From assembly GCA_029781975.1 (NCBI GenBank), contig JAKOVQ010000010.1, positions 170,375-234,374 of the forward strand: a stretch of 64,000 nucleotides of DNA. The letters run 5' to 3'. Under the pieces are notes generated by a model. That model ran no database searches and had not been told where the DNA came from. It was given only the letters and a program-made list of their open reading frames with translations. Below, piece by piece: positions 37,021 to 44,674 of this stretch (positions within the stretch are counted from its first letter, which is position 1; each line of letters opens with the position of its first letter). The stretch is from Acidobacteriota bacterium (lineage in GTDB: Bacteria > Acidobacteriota > Thermoanaerobaculia > UBA5066). The position numbers were made by a program, and so were the translations under genes.

Positions 37021-38517
37021 CTACCGGCCGCCCGCTTCCGGCAGGCTCCGGATCCCCCTGACGAGGTGGACGACCGCCGCGGGCGAGGCGGCCAGGACCA
37101 CGACGACGACCCGGACGAGCGGGGGGACGCTCCCCGCGCGGACGAGGAGCGCGGCCGCCGCCACGGCCGGAGCGGCCGTCGCCGCGATTTCCGCGAGGGC
37201 CCGAAGCTCCAGCGTCGCGCGCCGCGGCGCCTCTCCCAGCCGGGCCCATCCCGCAAACGAGCGGACGGCGAGCCCGGCTCCCGAGGCGACCGCCGCTCCC
37301 GCGACGCCCCACCGGGGGACGAGCACGAGGAGGAGCGCGGCCGTCAGGGCCGTTCCCGCCAGGCCGAGGCTCAGCACCGTGCCGGGACGGTCGCGGGCGA
37401 CCAGGAGCTCGTCCGTGTACCCGAGGAGGGCCGGCACGAGGAGGGAGGCGGCCAGGACGCGAAGGGGAGTGGCCGCGTCCGCGTGGGCGGGACCGAAGGC
37501 GAGGAGGACGACGTCGCTCGCGCGGAAGAGGCACGGGGCGAGGGGGAGCCAGAGGAACGAGAAGGTCAGGCTGCGCGCCTTCCCGTAGATCGCCGCCAGC
37601 TCCGCCTCCTCGCCGCGCTCGACGGCGGAGGCGGCGAGCGGCAGGAAGAGGTGCGCCGCCGCGTCCTCGATCATCCCGAGGACGCGGCCCACGCTCTGCG
37701 CGAGGCCGTAGGTCCCGACGACGGCCAGCGGGGCGACGAGCCCGAGGAGGAGCATGTCGAGCCAGGTCCGGATCTGCTCGACCAGGGCCAGCCCGCCGAA
37801 GGGGGGGAGCGAGGCCACGAGCTCGCGGTCCGCCCCCCCGGCTCCCCGCCTCAGCCATCCGCGCCGGAGGGCGTAGGCGACGAAGAGCGCCTCGCCGACG
37901 AGCGATCCGAGCGCCCACCCCAGGGCGAAGGAGAGGAGCCCCCCGGAGACGCCCGCCGCGACGGCGACGCCGGCGAGCCGGAGGAGGCCCCCGCCCGCGT
38001 CCCGCCAGACCGCCCGGCCCCGCGTGTCGTGGCGTCCCTGCGAGATGCCCCAGACCGCGTTCCCCACGGCGAGACCGAGGATCACGGGCGAGAGGACGGG
38101 GAGCAGGGAGACGGGGACCTTCCCGATCAGACCGAGGGCGGGGGCCAGCGCGACGAGCGCGCCGCCGACGCAGCCCGCGAGGACGGCGATTCCGACGGCC
38201 GTGCGTGCGGTCCGGAGCGCGTCGCTCGAGCGGCCGCCCGCCACCGCGCTCGCGATCCGCCTCCCCGCCGCCATCCGGAGCCCGAGCGACGCGGCTCCGC
38301 CCGCGAACGAGACGACCGAGATCCCGAGGAGGAGGGCCCCGAGCGCGTCCGGGCCGAGGGAGCGCGCCATGACGACCCGCGCCCCGAGGCTCGACGCGAG
38401 CGTGGCTGCGGACCCGACGAGGACCGCGACCGTCGAGCCCGAGAGACGGCGGTCCGTCCGCTCGGACCACCCCCCCTCGCCTCGCGGTCGCGGCGCTTCG
38501 CCCCCTCCCTCGCTCAC
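37021..38517 (-). CDS. MATE-like oligosaccharide flippase / polysaccharide export protein
   Basis: This inner-membrane protein of 498 residues has about 12-14 hydrophobic helices arranged as in Wzx/MurJ-type flippases ([33 protein letters not shown] at the first helices, [39 protein letters not shown] in the middle). The GTG start (VSEGGGEAP) is preceded by GGAGG, and the open frame upstream has no membrane character. It probably flips lipid-linked sugars for a surface polysaccharide. No glycosyltransferase cluster adjoins it here. Confidence 0.82.
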   Translation of the reverse strand: MSEGGGEAPRPRGEGGWSERTDRRLSGSTVAVLVGSAATLASSLGARVVMARSLGPDALGALLLGISVVSFAGGAASLGLRMAAGRRIASAVAGGRSSDALRTARTAVGIAVLAGCVGGALVALAPALGLIGKVPVSLLPVLSPVILGLAVGNAVWGISQGRHDTRGRAVWRDAGGGLLRLAGVAVAAGVSGGLLSFALGWALGSLVGEALFVAYALRRGWLRRGAGGADRELVASLPPFGGLALVEQIRTWLDMLLLGLVAPLAVVGTYGLAQSVGRVLGMIEDAAAHLFLPLAASAVERGEEAELAAIYGKARSLTFSFLWLPLAPCLFRASDVVLLAFGPAHADAATPLRVLAASLLVPALLGYTDELLVARDRPGTVLSLGLAGTALTAALLLVLVPRWGVAGAAVASGAGLAVRSFAGWARLGEAPRRATLELRALAEIAATAAPAVAAAALLVRAGSVPPLVRVVVVVLAASPAAVVHLVRGIRSLPEAGGR

Positions 38518-38728
38518 CGTCCTCCGCTTCCGCGCTCCGCCCGGCGGGCCCGCCTTCGGGCGGCCGGCGGTCGCCGGACGGGCGCTCGCCGATTCTAGGC
38601 GCGGACCGGCCGGCGCGGCCTCCTCCGGGCCGGACCGGGCGCGGCGCCCGAAACCGCCGCCGCCGGACCGGCATCTGAAGGGACGTCCCGAGAGGACCCG
38701 CGCCAGCGGAAAGCTCATCGGAGGAACG

Positions 38729-39913
38729 ATGAAAGCGATCGCCGTCTTCCCCGGCAAGCCGGGCTCCGTCCACCTCGCCGACCTCCCCGCCCCCTCGCTC
38801 GACGAGGTTCCGGACGGCTGCGGCGTCCTCGTGAAGGTCCTGCGCGTCGGGGTCGACGGGACCGACAAGGAGATCGACGCCGCCGAGTACGGCGCCGCGC
38901 CGGACGGGTTCGACTACCTCGTCCTCGGGCACGAAGGGTTCGGCCGGGTCCTGGCCGTCGGCCCGAACGTGACGGGCCTCGCCCCCGGCGACTACGTCGT
39001 CGCGACGGTCCGCCGTCCCGGGACGTCGATCTACGACCGGATCGGGATGCAGGACATGACGACCGACGACGCCTATTTCGAGCGCGGCATCAGCCGGCGG
39101 CACGGCTTCCTCACCGAACGCTACGTCGAGGACGCGCAGTTCGTCGTCCGCGTGCCGGCCGCCCTGAAGCGGGTGGGGGTCCTCCTCGAGCCGACGACGG
39201 TCGTCGAGAAGGGGATCCGGCAGGCGTTCGAGGTCCAGCGGCGCCTGAGAATCTGGCAGCCGGGGAAGGCCGCCGTCATGGGGGCCGGCACCGTCGGCCT
39301 CCTCGCGGCGATGGCGCTGCGGCTCCGGGGCCTCGACGTGACCGTCTTCGCGCGGAAGAAGGCTCCCACCCTCAACTCGGAGCTCGTCGAGGCGCTCGGC
39401 GCCCGGTACGTTTCGACGTCCGAGGTCCCCGTCGCGGAAGGCACCGCCCGGCTCGGCCCGTTCGACCTCGTCTTCGAGGCGACCGGCTCGTCGAGCGTGG
39501 TGTTCGACTCGATGGAGGCGCTCGCGAAGAACGGCGTCCTCGTCCTCTCCTCCGTCACGGGCGGCGACCGCCGCCTCGAGGTCCCCGCCGACCGGATCAA
39601 CCTCGGCTTCGTCCTGGGGAACAAGGCGATGGTGGGGACGGTCAACGCGGCGCGCGAGGACTTCGAGGCCGGCGCGCGCGACCTCGGTCTCGCCTCGCTC
39701 GAGTGGCCCGGTTGGCTCGAGAGGCTCCTGACGCATCCCGTTAAGGGGCTCGAGAGCTGGCGCGAGCTGTTCGACACGCTCACGGGCGCCACGGGAGCCA
39801 TCAAGGTCTTCTGCGAGGTGGCCCCCCTCGACGAGCCGCCGGGCTCGACGGCCGGCGGGGCGGCCGGTGCGGCCGTCGGGGAAGCGCGCGAGGCCCTGGA
39901 GGTCCCGGCGTGA
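38729..39913 (+). CDS. Glucose 1-dehydrogenase-like MDR-family oxidoreductase
   Basis: This medium-chain, zinc-dependent sugar dehydrogenase has 394 residues. The N-terminal zinc site reads [15 protein letters not shown], with Asp where many relatives have Cys (as in some archaeal glucose dehydrogenases), and [16 protein letters not shown] supplies the His and Glu ligands. The NAD(P)-binding motif is [13 protein letters not shown]. The start follows GGAGGAACG. The product should oxidise glucose (or galactose) to a lactone with NAD(P). It ends in an Ala/Gly-rich tail. The next gene, an NDH-2-type NADH dehydrogenase, overlaps by 4 bases (GTGA), which would re-oxidise the NADH. Confidence 0.86.
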   Translation: MKAIAVFPGKPGSVHLADLPAPSLDEVPDGCGVLVKVLRVGVDGTDKEIDAAEYGAAPDGFDYLVLGHEGFGRVLAVGPNVTGLAPGDYVVATVRRPGTSIYDRIGMQDMTTDDAYFERGISRRHGFLTERYVEDAQFVVRVPAALKRVGVLLEPTTVVEKGIRQAFEVQRRLRIWQPGKAAVMGAGTVGLLAAMALRLRGLDVTVFARKKAPTLNSELVEALGARYVSTSEVPVAEGTARLGPFDLVFEATGSSSVVFDSMEALAKNGVLVLSSVTGGDRRLEVPADRINLGFVLGNKAMVGTVNAAREDFEAGARDLGLASLEWPGWLERLLTHPVKGLESWRELFDTLTGATGAIKVFCEVAPLDEPPGSTAGGAAGAAVGEAREALEVPA

Positions 39914-41244
39914 CCCGCGTCCTGATCCTCGGAGGCGGGTTCGCGGGGGTCGCGGCGGCGCTCGCGCTCGAGAAGGAGATGGAGGGGAGGGACGACCTCC
40001 AGGTGACGCTCGTCTCGAAGGAGAACTTCGTCTGCTTCACGCCGATGCTCCACGAGGTGGCGGCGTCGGACCTCGACCTCACGCACATCGTGAACCCGGT
40101 CAGGAAGCTCCTCCGGCGGGTCGACTTCGTCCACGCCGACGTCGTCTCGGTCGACGTGGAGCGGAGGGAAGCCGTCGTCTCCCACGGGAGCGACGGCCAC
40201 ACCCACACCCTGGCCGCGGACCACCTCGTCCTGGCCCTCGGGTCGGTGACGAACTTCTTCGGCATCCCAGGCCTGGCCGAGCGGGCGATGACGATGAAGA
40301 CGCTGGGGGACGCCATCGCCCTCAGGAGCCGCCTCATCGAGCTCCTCGAGGAGGCCGGGACCGAGTGCGCCGCCGGGGAGCGCCACCCGCTGATGACGAT
40401 CGTCGTCGCGGGGGGCGGCTTCGCCGGGGTGGAGACCGTCGCGGGGATCAACGACTTCGTCCGCGGCTCGCTCCGGTACTACCGCCAGATCCCGGCCGAC
40501 GCGGTCCGGATGGTCCTCGTCCACCCGGGGAAGGTCCTCCTCCCCGAGCTCGACGAGAGGCTCGGCCGCTACGCCGCCCGCAAGCTGGCGGATCAGGGGG
40601 TCGACGTGAGGCTCGAGGCGCGCGTGGCCCGTCTGACCGAGGAGGGGGTCGTCCTGGCGGACGGGAGCCGGATCCCGGCGCGGACCCTCATCTGGACCGC
40701 CGGCACCTCGGCCCACCCGATGCTCGCCAGCCTGCCGTGCGCGACGGAGAGGGGACGCGTGAAGGTGGACGAGACGCTCCAGGTCCCCGGGTTCCCCGGC
40801 GTCTGGGCGCTCGGCGACGCCGCGGTGGTGCCGAACGTCGAGACCGGCAAGCCCCACCCCCCCACCGCGCAGCACGCCCTCCGCGAGGGGCGCGCCCTGG
40901 CCCGCAACGTCGCCGCCGTCGCCCGCGGCGGGACGCCGAAGCCGTTCCGCTTCAGGACGCTCGGCCAGCTCGCCTCGCTCGGCCGCCGGACGGGGGTCGC
41001 CAGCGTCTTCGGCGTCAGCTTCTCCGGCTTCCTCGCCTGGTGGATGTGGCGGACGATCTACCTCGCCAAGCTCCCGCGCCTGGAGAAGAAGGTCCGGGTG
41101 GCCATCGACTGGACCCTCGACCTCCTCTTCACGAAGGACCTCGTCCACCTGAACACCGCGGCCGGTGGCGCTGCGGCGGCCCGCGGGGCGTCCGGTGCCC
41201 CCGCCCTCGCGCCGGCCGCCGCCCCTCCCCGACCGGCGGCGTGA
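39910..41244 (+). CDS. ndh: Type II NADH dehydrogenase-like FAD oxidoreductase
   Basis: This flavoprotein of 444 residues has two Rossmann motifs ([17 protein letters not shown] at the start and [16 protein letters not shown] near 170), an active-site region [15 protein letters not shown] and the C-terminal FAD strand [13 protein letters not shown]. Two C-terminal hydrophobic/amphipathic helices would anchor it to the inner membrane, where NDH-2 enzymes pass electrons from NADH to quinone without pumping protons. The GTG start overlaps the glucose dehydrogenase stop (GTGA), so the pair may form a glucose-to-quinone route. Confidence 0.9.
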   Translation: MTRVLILGGGFAGVAAALALEKEMEGRDDLQVTLVSKENFVCFTPMLHEVAASDLDLTHIVNPVRKLLRRVDFVHADVVSVDVERREAVVSHGSDGHTHTLAADHLVLALGSVTNFFGIPGLAERAMTMKTLGDAIALRSRLIELLEEAGTECAAGERHPLMTIVVAGGGFAGVETVAGINDFVRGSLRYYRQIPADAVRMVLVHPGKVLLPELDERLGRYAARKLADQGVDVRLEARVARLTEEGVVLADGSRIPARTLIWTAGTSAHPMLASLPCATERGRVKVDETLQVPGFPGVWALGDAAVVPNVETGKPHPPTAQHALREGRALARNVAAVARGGTPKPFRFRTLGQLASLGRRTGVASVFGVSFSGFLAWWMWRTIYLAKLPRLEKKVRVAIDWTLDLLFTKDLVHLNTAAGGAAAARGASGAPALAPAAAPPRPAA

Positions 41245-41449
41245 CCGCGAAACCCCGCTGGGCCGGCGGCATCGAAGGGTCGATGAGAGCGACGCCCCCC
41301 CTCAGGCCGTCACCCCCGCGCGGCGTTCCCGCCGCGGGGAGAGGGTGAGCCGGGTGGTCGCGGTCCCGGCGGCTTCCGGGTACGGTTTCCAGGGCCTCCA
41401 CGCGACGGTCAGCTGGGCGCTCTGCGCGTTCCTGTCGGCGCTCGAGCCG

Positions 41450-42094
41450 ATGCTAGGCTCTCGTCGCCTGACCGAGAGCTCGACCCCCTCCCCGTCCGAC
41501 GCGGGTGCCCCGCCCGACGAGAGCGCGCTCGTGGCCCGTCTCCGCGGCGGCGAGGAGGAGGCCTTCGCGCTCCTCGTCCGAGCCCACGGCGGCCGCCTCC
41601 TGGCGACCGCGCGGCGCTTCTTCGGCTGCGAGGACGACGCGCGCGACGCCGTCCAGGACGCCTTCCTCTCCGCTCACCAGGCGCTCGCGGCCTTCCAGGG
41701 CCAGGCGCGCCTGTCGACGTGGCTCCACCGGATCCTCGTCAACTGCTGCCTCATGAAGCTCCGGAGCCGGCGGCGGAGGCCGGAGGAGTCCCTCGAGGGG
41801 CTTCTTCCCGTCTTCGACGAGACCGGTCACGAGGCCCGCCCGTCCCGGCCCTGGGAGCCGCTCGAGGACGAGATGGCCCGGCGACAGGCGTGCGCCCTCG
41901 TCCGGTCGCTCATCGGGCAGCTGCCCGAGAGCTATCGCACGGTCCTCCTCCTGCGCGACATCGAGGAGCTCGACACGGCCCAGGCCGCGGAGCTCCTCGG
42001 AATCTCCGAGAACGCCGTCAAGATCCGCCTCCACCGGGCGCGGCAGGCCCTGAGGGCGCTGCTCGACCCGCACCGGAAGGGACTCCCGTCATGA
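41450..42094 (+). CDS. ECF-type RNA polymerase sigma factor
   Basis: This sigma-70 family factor has 214 residues with region 2 (FFGCEDDARDAVQDAFLSAHQAL, RLSTWLHRILVN) and region 4 (LPESYRTVLLLRDIEELDTAQAAELLGISENAVKIRLHRAR). The start is uncertain because no strong Shine-Dalgarno lies near the ATG at 41450; an in-frame GTG at 41345 behind a purine run is an alternative that would add 35 residues. It overlaps the anti-sigma gene by 4 bases (ATGA), a standard coupled pair. The regulon may include the DUF692 operon downstream, but this is inference. Confidence 0.9.
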   Translation: MLGSRRLTESSTPSPSDAGAPPDESALVARLRGGEEEAFALLVRAHGGRLLATARRFFGCEDDARDAVQDAFLSAHQALAAFQGQARLSTWLHRILVNCCLMKLRSRRRRPEESLEGLLPVFDETGHEARPSRPWEPLEDEMARRQACALVRSLIGQLPESYRTVLLLRDIEELDTAQAAELLGISENAVKIRLHRARQALRALLDPHRKGLPS

Positions 42095-42351
42095 CCCGCT
42101 GGATCACCTGCCGCGAGCTGATCGACTTCCTCTGGCGCTACCTCGAGGGCGAGGTGAGCGAGGAGGAGCGGCTCGAGTTCGAGTACCACCTCGCGCGGTG
42201 CCCCACGTGCGTGGCCTACATGAACTCCTACAAGGAGACGGTCTCCCTCGGCCGCGCGGCGTTCGAGGACCTGGAGGCGCCCGCGCCGCCCGAGGTCCCG
42301 GAGGACCTCGTCGCCGCGATCCTCACGGCGCGGCGGAGCCTTCCGGGCTGA
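42091..42351 (+). CDS. Zinc-finger anti-sigma factor
   Basis: This protein of 86 residues has the N-terminal zf-HC2 module: CRELIDFLWRYLEGEVSEEE, then H-x3-C-x2-C (YHLARCPTC). Such small proteins hold their cognate ECF sigma factor inactive until a redox or envelope signal alters the zinc site. The ATG overlaps the sigma stop (ATGA). It lacks a transmembrane helix, so it is a soluble, ChrR/RsrA-like short form. Confidence 0.88.
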   Translation: MTRWITCRELIDFLWRYLEGEVSEEERLEFEYHLARCPTCVAYMNSYKETVSLGRAAFEDLEAPAPPEVPEDLVAAILTARRSLPG

Positions 42352-42403
42352 GGGCCGGACGGTCCCGCCCCGGGGCACGGCCCGGGGTCGGCCGCCCCTC
42401 AGC
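42347..42403. terminator. Possible bidirectional hairpin between convergent genes
   Basis: An outer stem GCTGAGGG / CCCTCAGC encloses further GC-rich pairings (GGCC/GGCC and CCCCGGGG). It spans the stop codons of the anti-sigma gene (plus) and of the unknown gene (minus). There is no U-tract on either side. Confidence 0.35.
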
Positions 42404-42695
42404 GGGCGTCCGTCCCCGGCGCGGCGACCGCCCCGGCGCCCGCCTCGTCCGCCCGCTCGACTCGCCAGGTGGCGAGGAAGGCCGGCCCGTCCCACGCCAC
42501 CACGGTCGCGCGGTCCCCGGCCGCCAGCCGGATGGCCGCCGCTCGGGCGCCCGACGGCGTCTCGTAGGCGTAGGCCTCCTCCCCTCCGATCGCGACGACG
42601 GTCTGTCCCGGCTCGGGCGTCAGGAAGAAGAGGTCCCAGCCCGGGATCGCCACGTGCCGGATCCCCGGGTACGCAGCCGCGGCGTGTCGCGTCAT
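42399..42695 (-). CDS. Small protein of unknown function
   Basis: This protein of 98 residues starts at an ATG at 42695 with only a weak GGAA upstream; a GTG at 42734 would add 13 residues. It has strands such as HVAIPGWDLFFLTPEPGQTVVAIGG, AYAYETPSGARAAAIRLAAG and TVVAWDGPAFLATWRVER, which reads as one small beta-rich domain. I do not recognise a family. It is convergent with the anti-sigma gene and divergent from the DUF692 operon. It may not be a real gene, but its codon pattern is like its neighbours'. Confidence 0.5.
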   Translation of the reverse strand: MTRHAAAAYPGIRHVAIPGWDLFFLTPEPGQTVVAIGGEEAYAYETPSGARAAAIRLAAGDRATVVAWDGPAFLATWRVERADEAGAGAVAAPGTDAR

Positions 42696-42904
42696 CAGGT
42701 TCCGGCTCGCGGTGAGCGTCTCGACGGTCGTCACGGCTGGCGGCTCGGACCGAGTATCGCGCGGTCGATTCGCCGACGCGATCGGCGCGGGCCCGGACGG
42801 CCACGGAAACGGATCGGGGGCCGCGGCATCCAAGCGACGGCGCGGCCGAGACCTGCGGGCGACCCTCACGGCCGGCGCCTCGACATCGGAGAAAGGACGG
42901 CCCC

Positions 42905-42973
42905 ATGGAGCGCAACGCCACCCGCCTGTCATTCGTGTCTGCGATCGTCCCCGCCGCGGGGATCCGGCCGTGA
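42905..42973 (+). CDS. 22-residue leader ORF coupled to the DUF692 gene
   Basis: This short frame (MERNATRLSFVSAIVPAAGI then Arg-Pro) has a good Shine-Dalgarno, AAAGGA ending 7 nt before its ATG, and its stop overlaps the GTG of the DUF692 gene as GTGA. The DUF692 GTG itself has no separate ribosome site, so the frame may exist to deliver ribosomes. It has no Cys, so it does not resemble the Cys-rich precursors of MbnB or bufferin systems. Either it is a translational-coupling leader or a degenerate precursor. Confidence 0.45.
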   Translation: MERNATRLSFVSAIVPAAGIRP

Positions 42974-43860
42974 CGGCTCTCCCCCCCGGCTCCTGCGGCC
43001 TGGCGTTCCGGAGGGAGCACGCGGACGACGTCCTGGCCGGCGGCCACGGCGTCCCTTTCTTCGAGCTGATCACGGAGAGCTGCATGGGAGAGGGCGGGCG
43101 CCCGACCTTCTTCCTCGACCGGATCGCCCGGGACACCCCCGTCGCGCTCCACGGGGTCTCGCTCTCGGTCGGCTCGGCCGAGCCGCCGAGCCGGACCTAC
43201 CTGAGGAAGCTGAAGGAGCTGGTCCGGCGGGTGGAGCCGGCGGTCGTGTCGGACCACCTCTGCTTCTCCTCCCTCGGCGGCCGCTCGAGCCACGCCCTCC
43301 TGCCGCTGCCGTTCACCGAGGAGGCCGTCCGCGTCGTCGCGCGCAAGGTCCGGCTCGTCCAGGACCTCCTCGGCCGCCGGATCCTCCTCGAGAACGTCTC
43401 GAGCTACCTGCGGCACGCCGTCGCCGAGCTGACCGAGCCCGAGTTCGTCTCGGCCGTCCTCGAGGAGGCGGACTGCGGGCTCCTGCTCGACGTCAACAAC
43501 CTCTACGTCAACTGCCGCAACCACGGCCTCTCGCCGTTCGAGTACCTCGACGCGATCCCCCCGTCGCGCGTCGAGCTGATCCACCTGGCGGGACACGAGG
43601 ACCACGGCGACTTCGTCGTCGACACCCACGACCGCGACGTCGCCGAGCCCGTCTGGTGGATCTACCGTCTCGCGCTCCGCCGCTTCGGGCCGGTCCCGTC
43701 GGTCCTCGAGCGGGACGGCCGGATCCCCCCGTTCGAGCGGCTCGCCCGGGAGGCCCGGCGCGCGGAGGCGATCGCCCGGCGCGAGGCCGCGGGCGGGTGC
43801 GTCGGCCGCGCGGCGCTCGGGGGCGCCGTCCCCGGAGGGGTAGATGAGATGTGGTTCTGA
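42970..43860 (+). CDS. DUF692 family protein (MbnB/HvfB/BufB-type multinuclear iron enzyme)
   Basis: This TIM-barrel enzyme has 296 residues. The DUF692 metal-binding signatures occur in order: HGVSLSVGS, SDHLCFSS, LENVSSYL, LLLDVNNLYVNCRNHG, IHLAGHEDHG, VVDTHDRDV and VLERDGRIPPF. DUF692 members bind two or three iron ions and modify Cys residues of small peptides to oxazolone/thioamide or thiooxazole groups, as in methanobactin and the bufferins. It overlaps the DUF2063 partner by 17 bases and is preceded by a 22-codon frame that overlaps its GTG start. No Cys-rich precursor was found nearby. Confidence 0.88.
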   Translation: MTALPPGSCGLAFRREHADDVLAGGHGVPFFELITESCMGEGGRPTFFLDRIARDTPVALHGVSLSVGSAEPPSRTYLRKLKELVRRVEPAVVSDHLCFSSLGGRSSHALLPLPFTEEAVRVVARKVRLVQDLLGRRILLENVSSYLRHAVAELTEPEFVSAVLEEADCGLLLDVNNLYVNCRNHGLSPFEYLDAIPPSRVELIHLAGHEDHGDFVVDTHDRDVAEPVWWIYRLALRRFGPVPSVLERDGRIPPFERLAREARRAEAIARREAAGGCVGRAALGGAVPGGVDEMWF

Positions 43861-44674
43861 GGCCCTGAAGCGGGCCCAGCGCGCCTTCCTCGACGACCTC
43901 GAGGCCGAGGACGGCGGGGACCCGGCCGAGAGGGTCCTCCGCTTCGACTCTCCCCCGCGCGGGACGGTCGAGGAGCGGTGGCACGTCTACGCCCACGGCC
44001 ACCGGAGGAGGATCGTCGACCTCATGCGCCAGGAGTACCCCGCCGTCCTCCGCGTCCTGGGCCGCGAGGCGTTCGACGCGGTGGCTGGGCGCTACCTCGC
44101 GGCCCGTCCCCCCGCGGGCCCCGGCACTGGCGACTCGGGGGACGGGCTCGGCGACTTCCTCGCGACCCACCCGCTCTCCCGCGGCCTGCCGTTCCTCGCC
44201 GACCTGGCTCGTCTCGAGCGGGCCGTCTCCGAGGCCTTCGTCGCGGGCGACGCCGAGCCGTTCCGCTGGGCCGACCTCGCACGGCTCGGGCGCGACGCGG
44301 CCCTCGCCGCCCGGCTCGCGCTCGTCCCCGGCGCCCGGGTCATCCGCTCGCCCTGGCCGGTCCTCGACATCTGGGAAAGCCGCTTCCTTCCCCCGGAGGA
44401 GGTCGCGGTGGAGCTCGAGGGGCGGCCCGCCGTCGTCCTGGTCCGCCGCCAGGGCTTCCGCGTCCGCGCCACCCGCCTCGAGCCGGACGTCGCCGAGCTC
44501 GCCGAGGCCCTGGCCGCTCCGTCCGCCTCCGGCGGCGGAGCGACCCTCGGGCGCCTGGCTTCCCCGGCCGCCCGGACCGGCTCCCCCGCCTCCGGCCCCT
44601 TCGTCGAGGCCCTGCGGGAGCTCCTCTCCCTCGACGTCGTCACCCGGGTGGACGAGAGAATGGAGACGCGATGA
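43844..44674 (+). CDS. DUF2063 (HvfC/BufC-type) partner protein
   Basis: This protein of 276 residues has the N-terminal DUF2063 domain: LKRAQRAFLDDLEAE, RWHVYAHGHRRRIVDLMRQEYPAVLRVLG, DFLATHPLSRGLPFLADLARLE. HvfC/BufC proteins present the precursor peptide to the DUF692 enzyme, which agrees with the 17-base overlap. The C-terminal half (WDIWESRFLPPEEVAVELEG and on) is the second family domain. It is translationally linked to the debranching-enzyme gene by an ATGA overlap. Confidence 0.85.
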   Translation: MRCGSEALKRAQRAFLDDLEAEDGGDPAERVLRFDSPPRGTVEERWHVYAHGHRRRIVDLMRQEYPAVLRVLGREAFDAVAGRYLAARPPAGPGTGDSGDGLGDFLATHPLSRGLPFLADLARLERAVSEAFVAGDAEPFRWADLARLGRDAALAARLALVPGARVIRSPWPVLDIWESRFLPPEEVAVELEGRPAVVLVRRQGFRVRATRLEPDVAELAEALAAPSASGGGATLGRLASPAARTGSPASGPFVEALRELLSLDVVTRVDERMETR

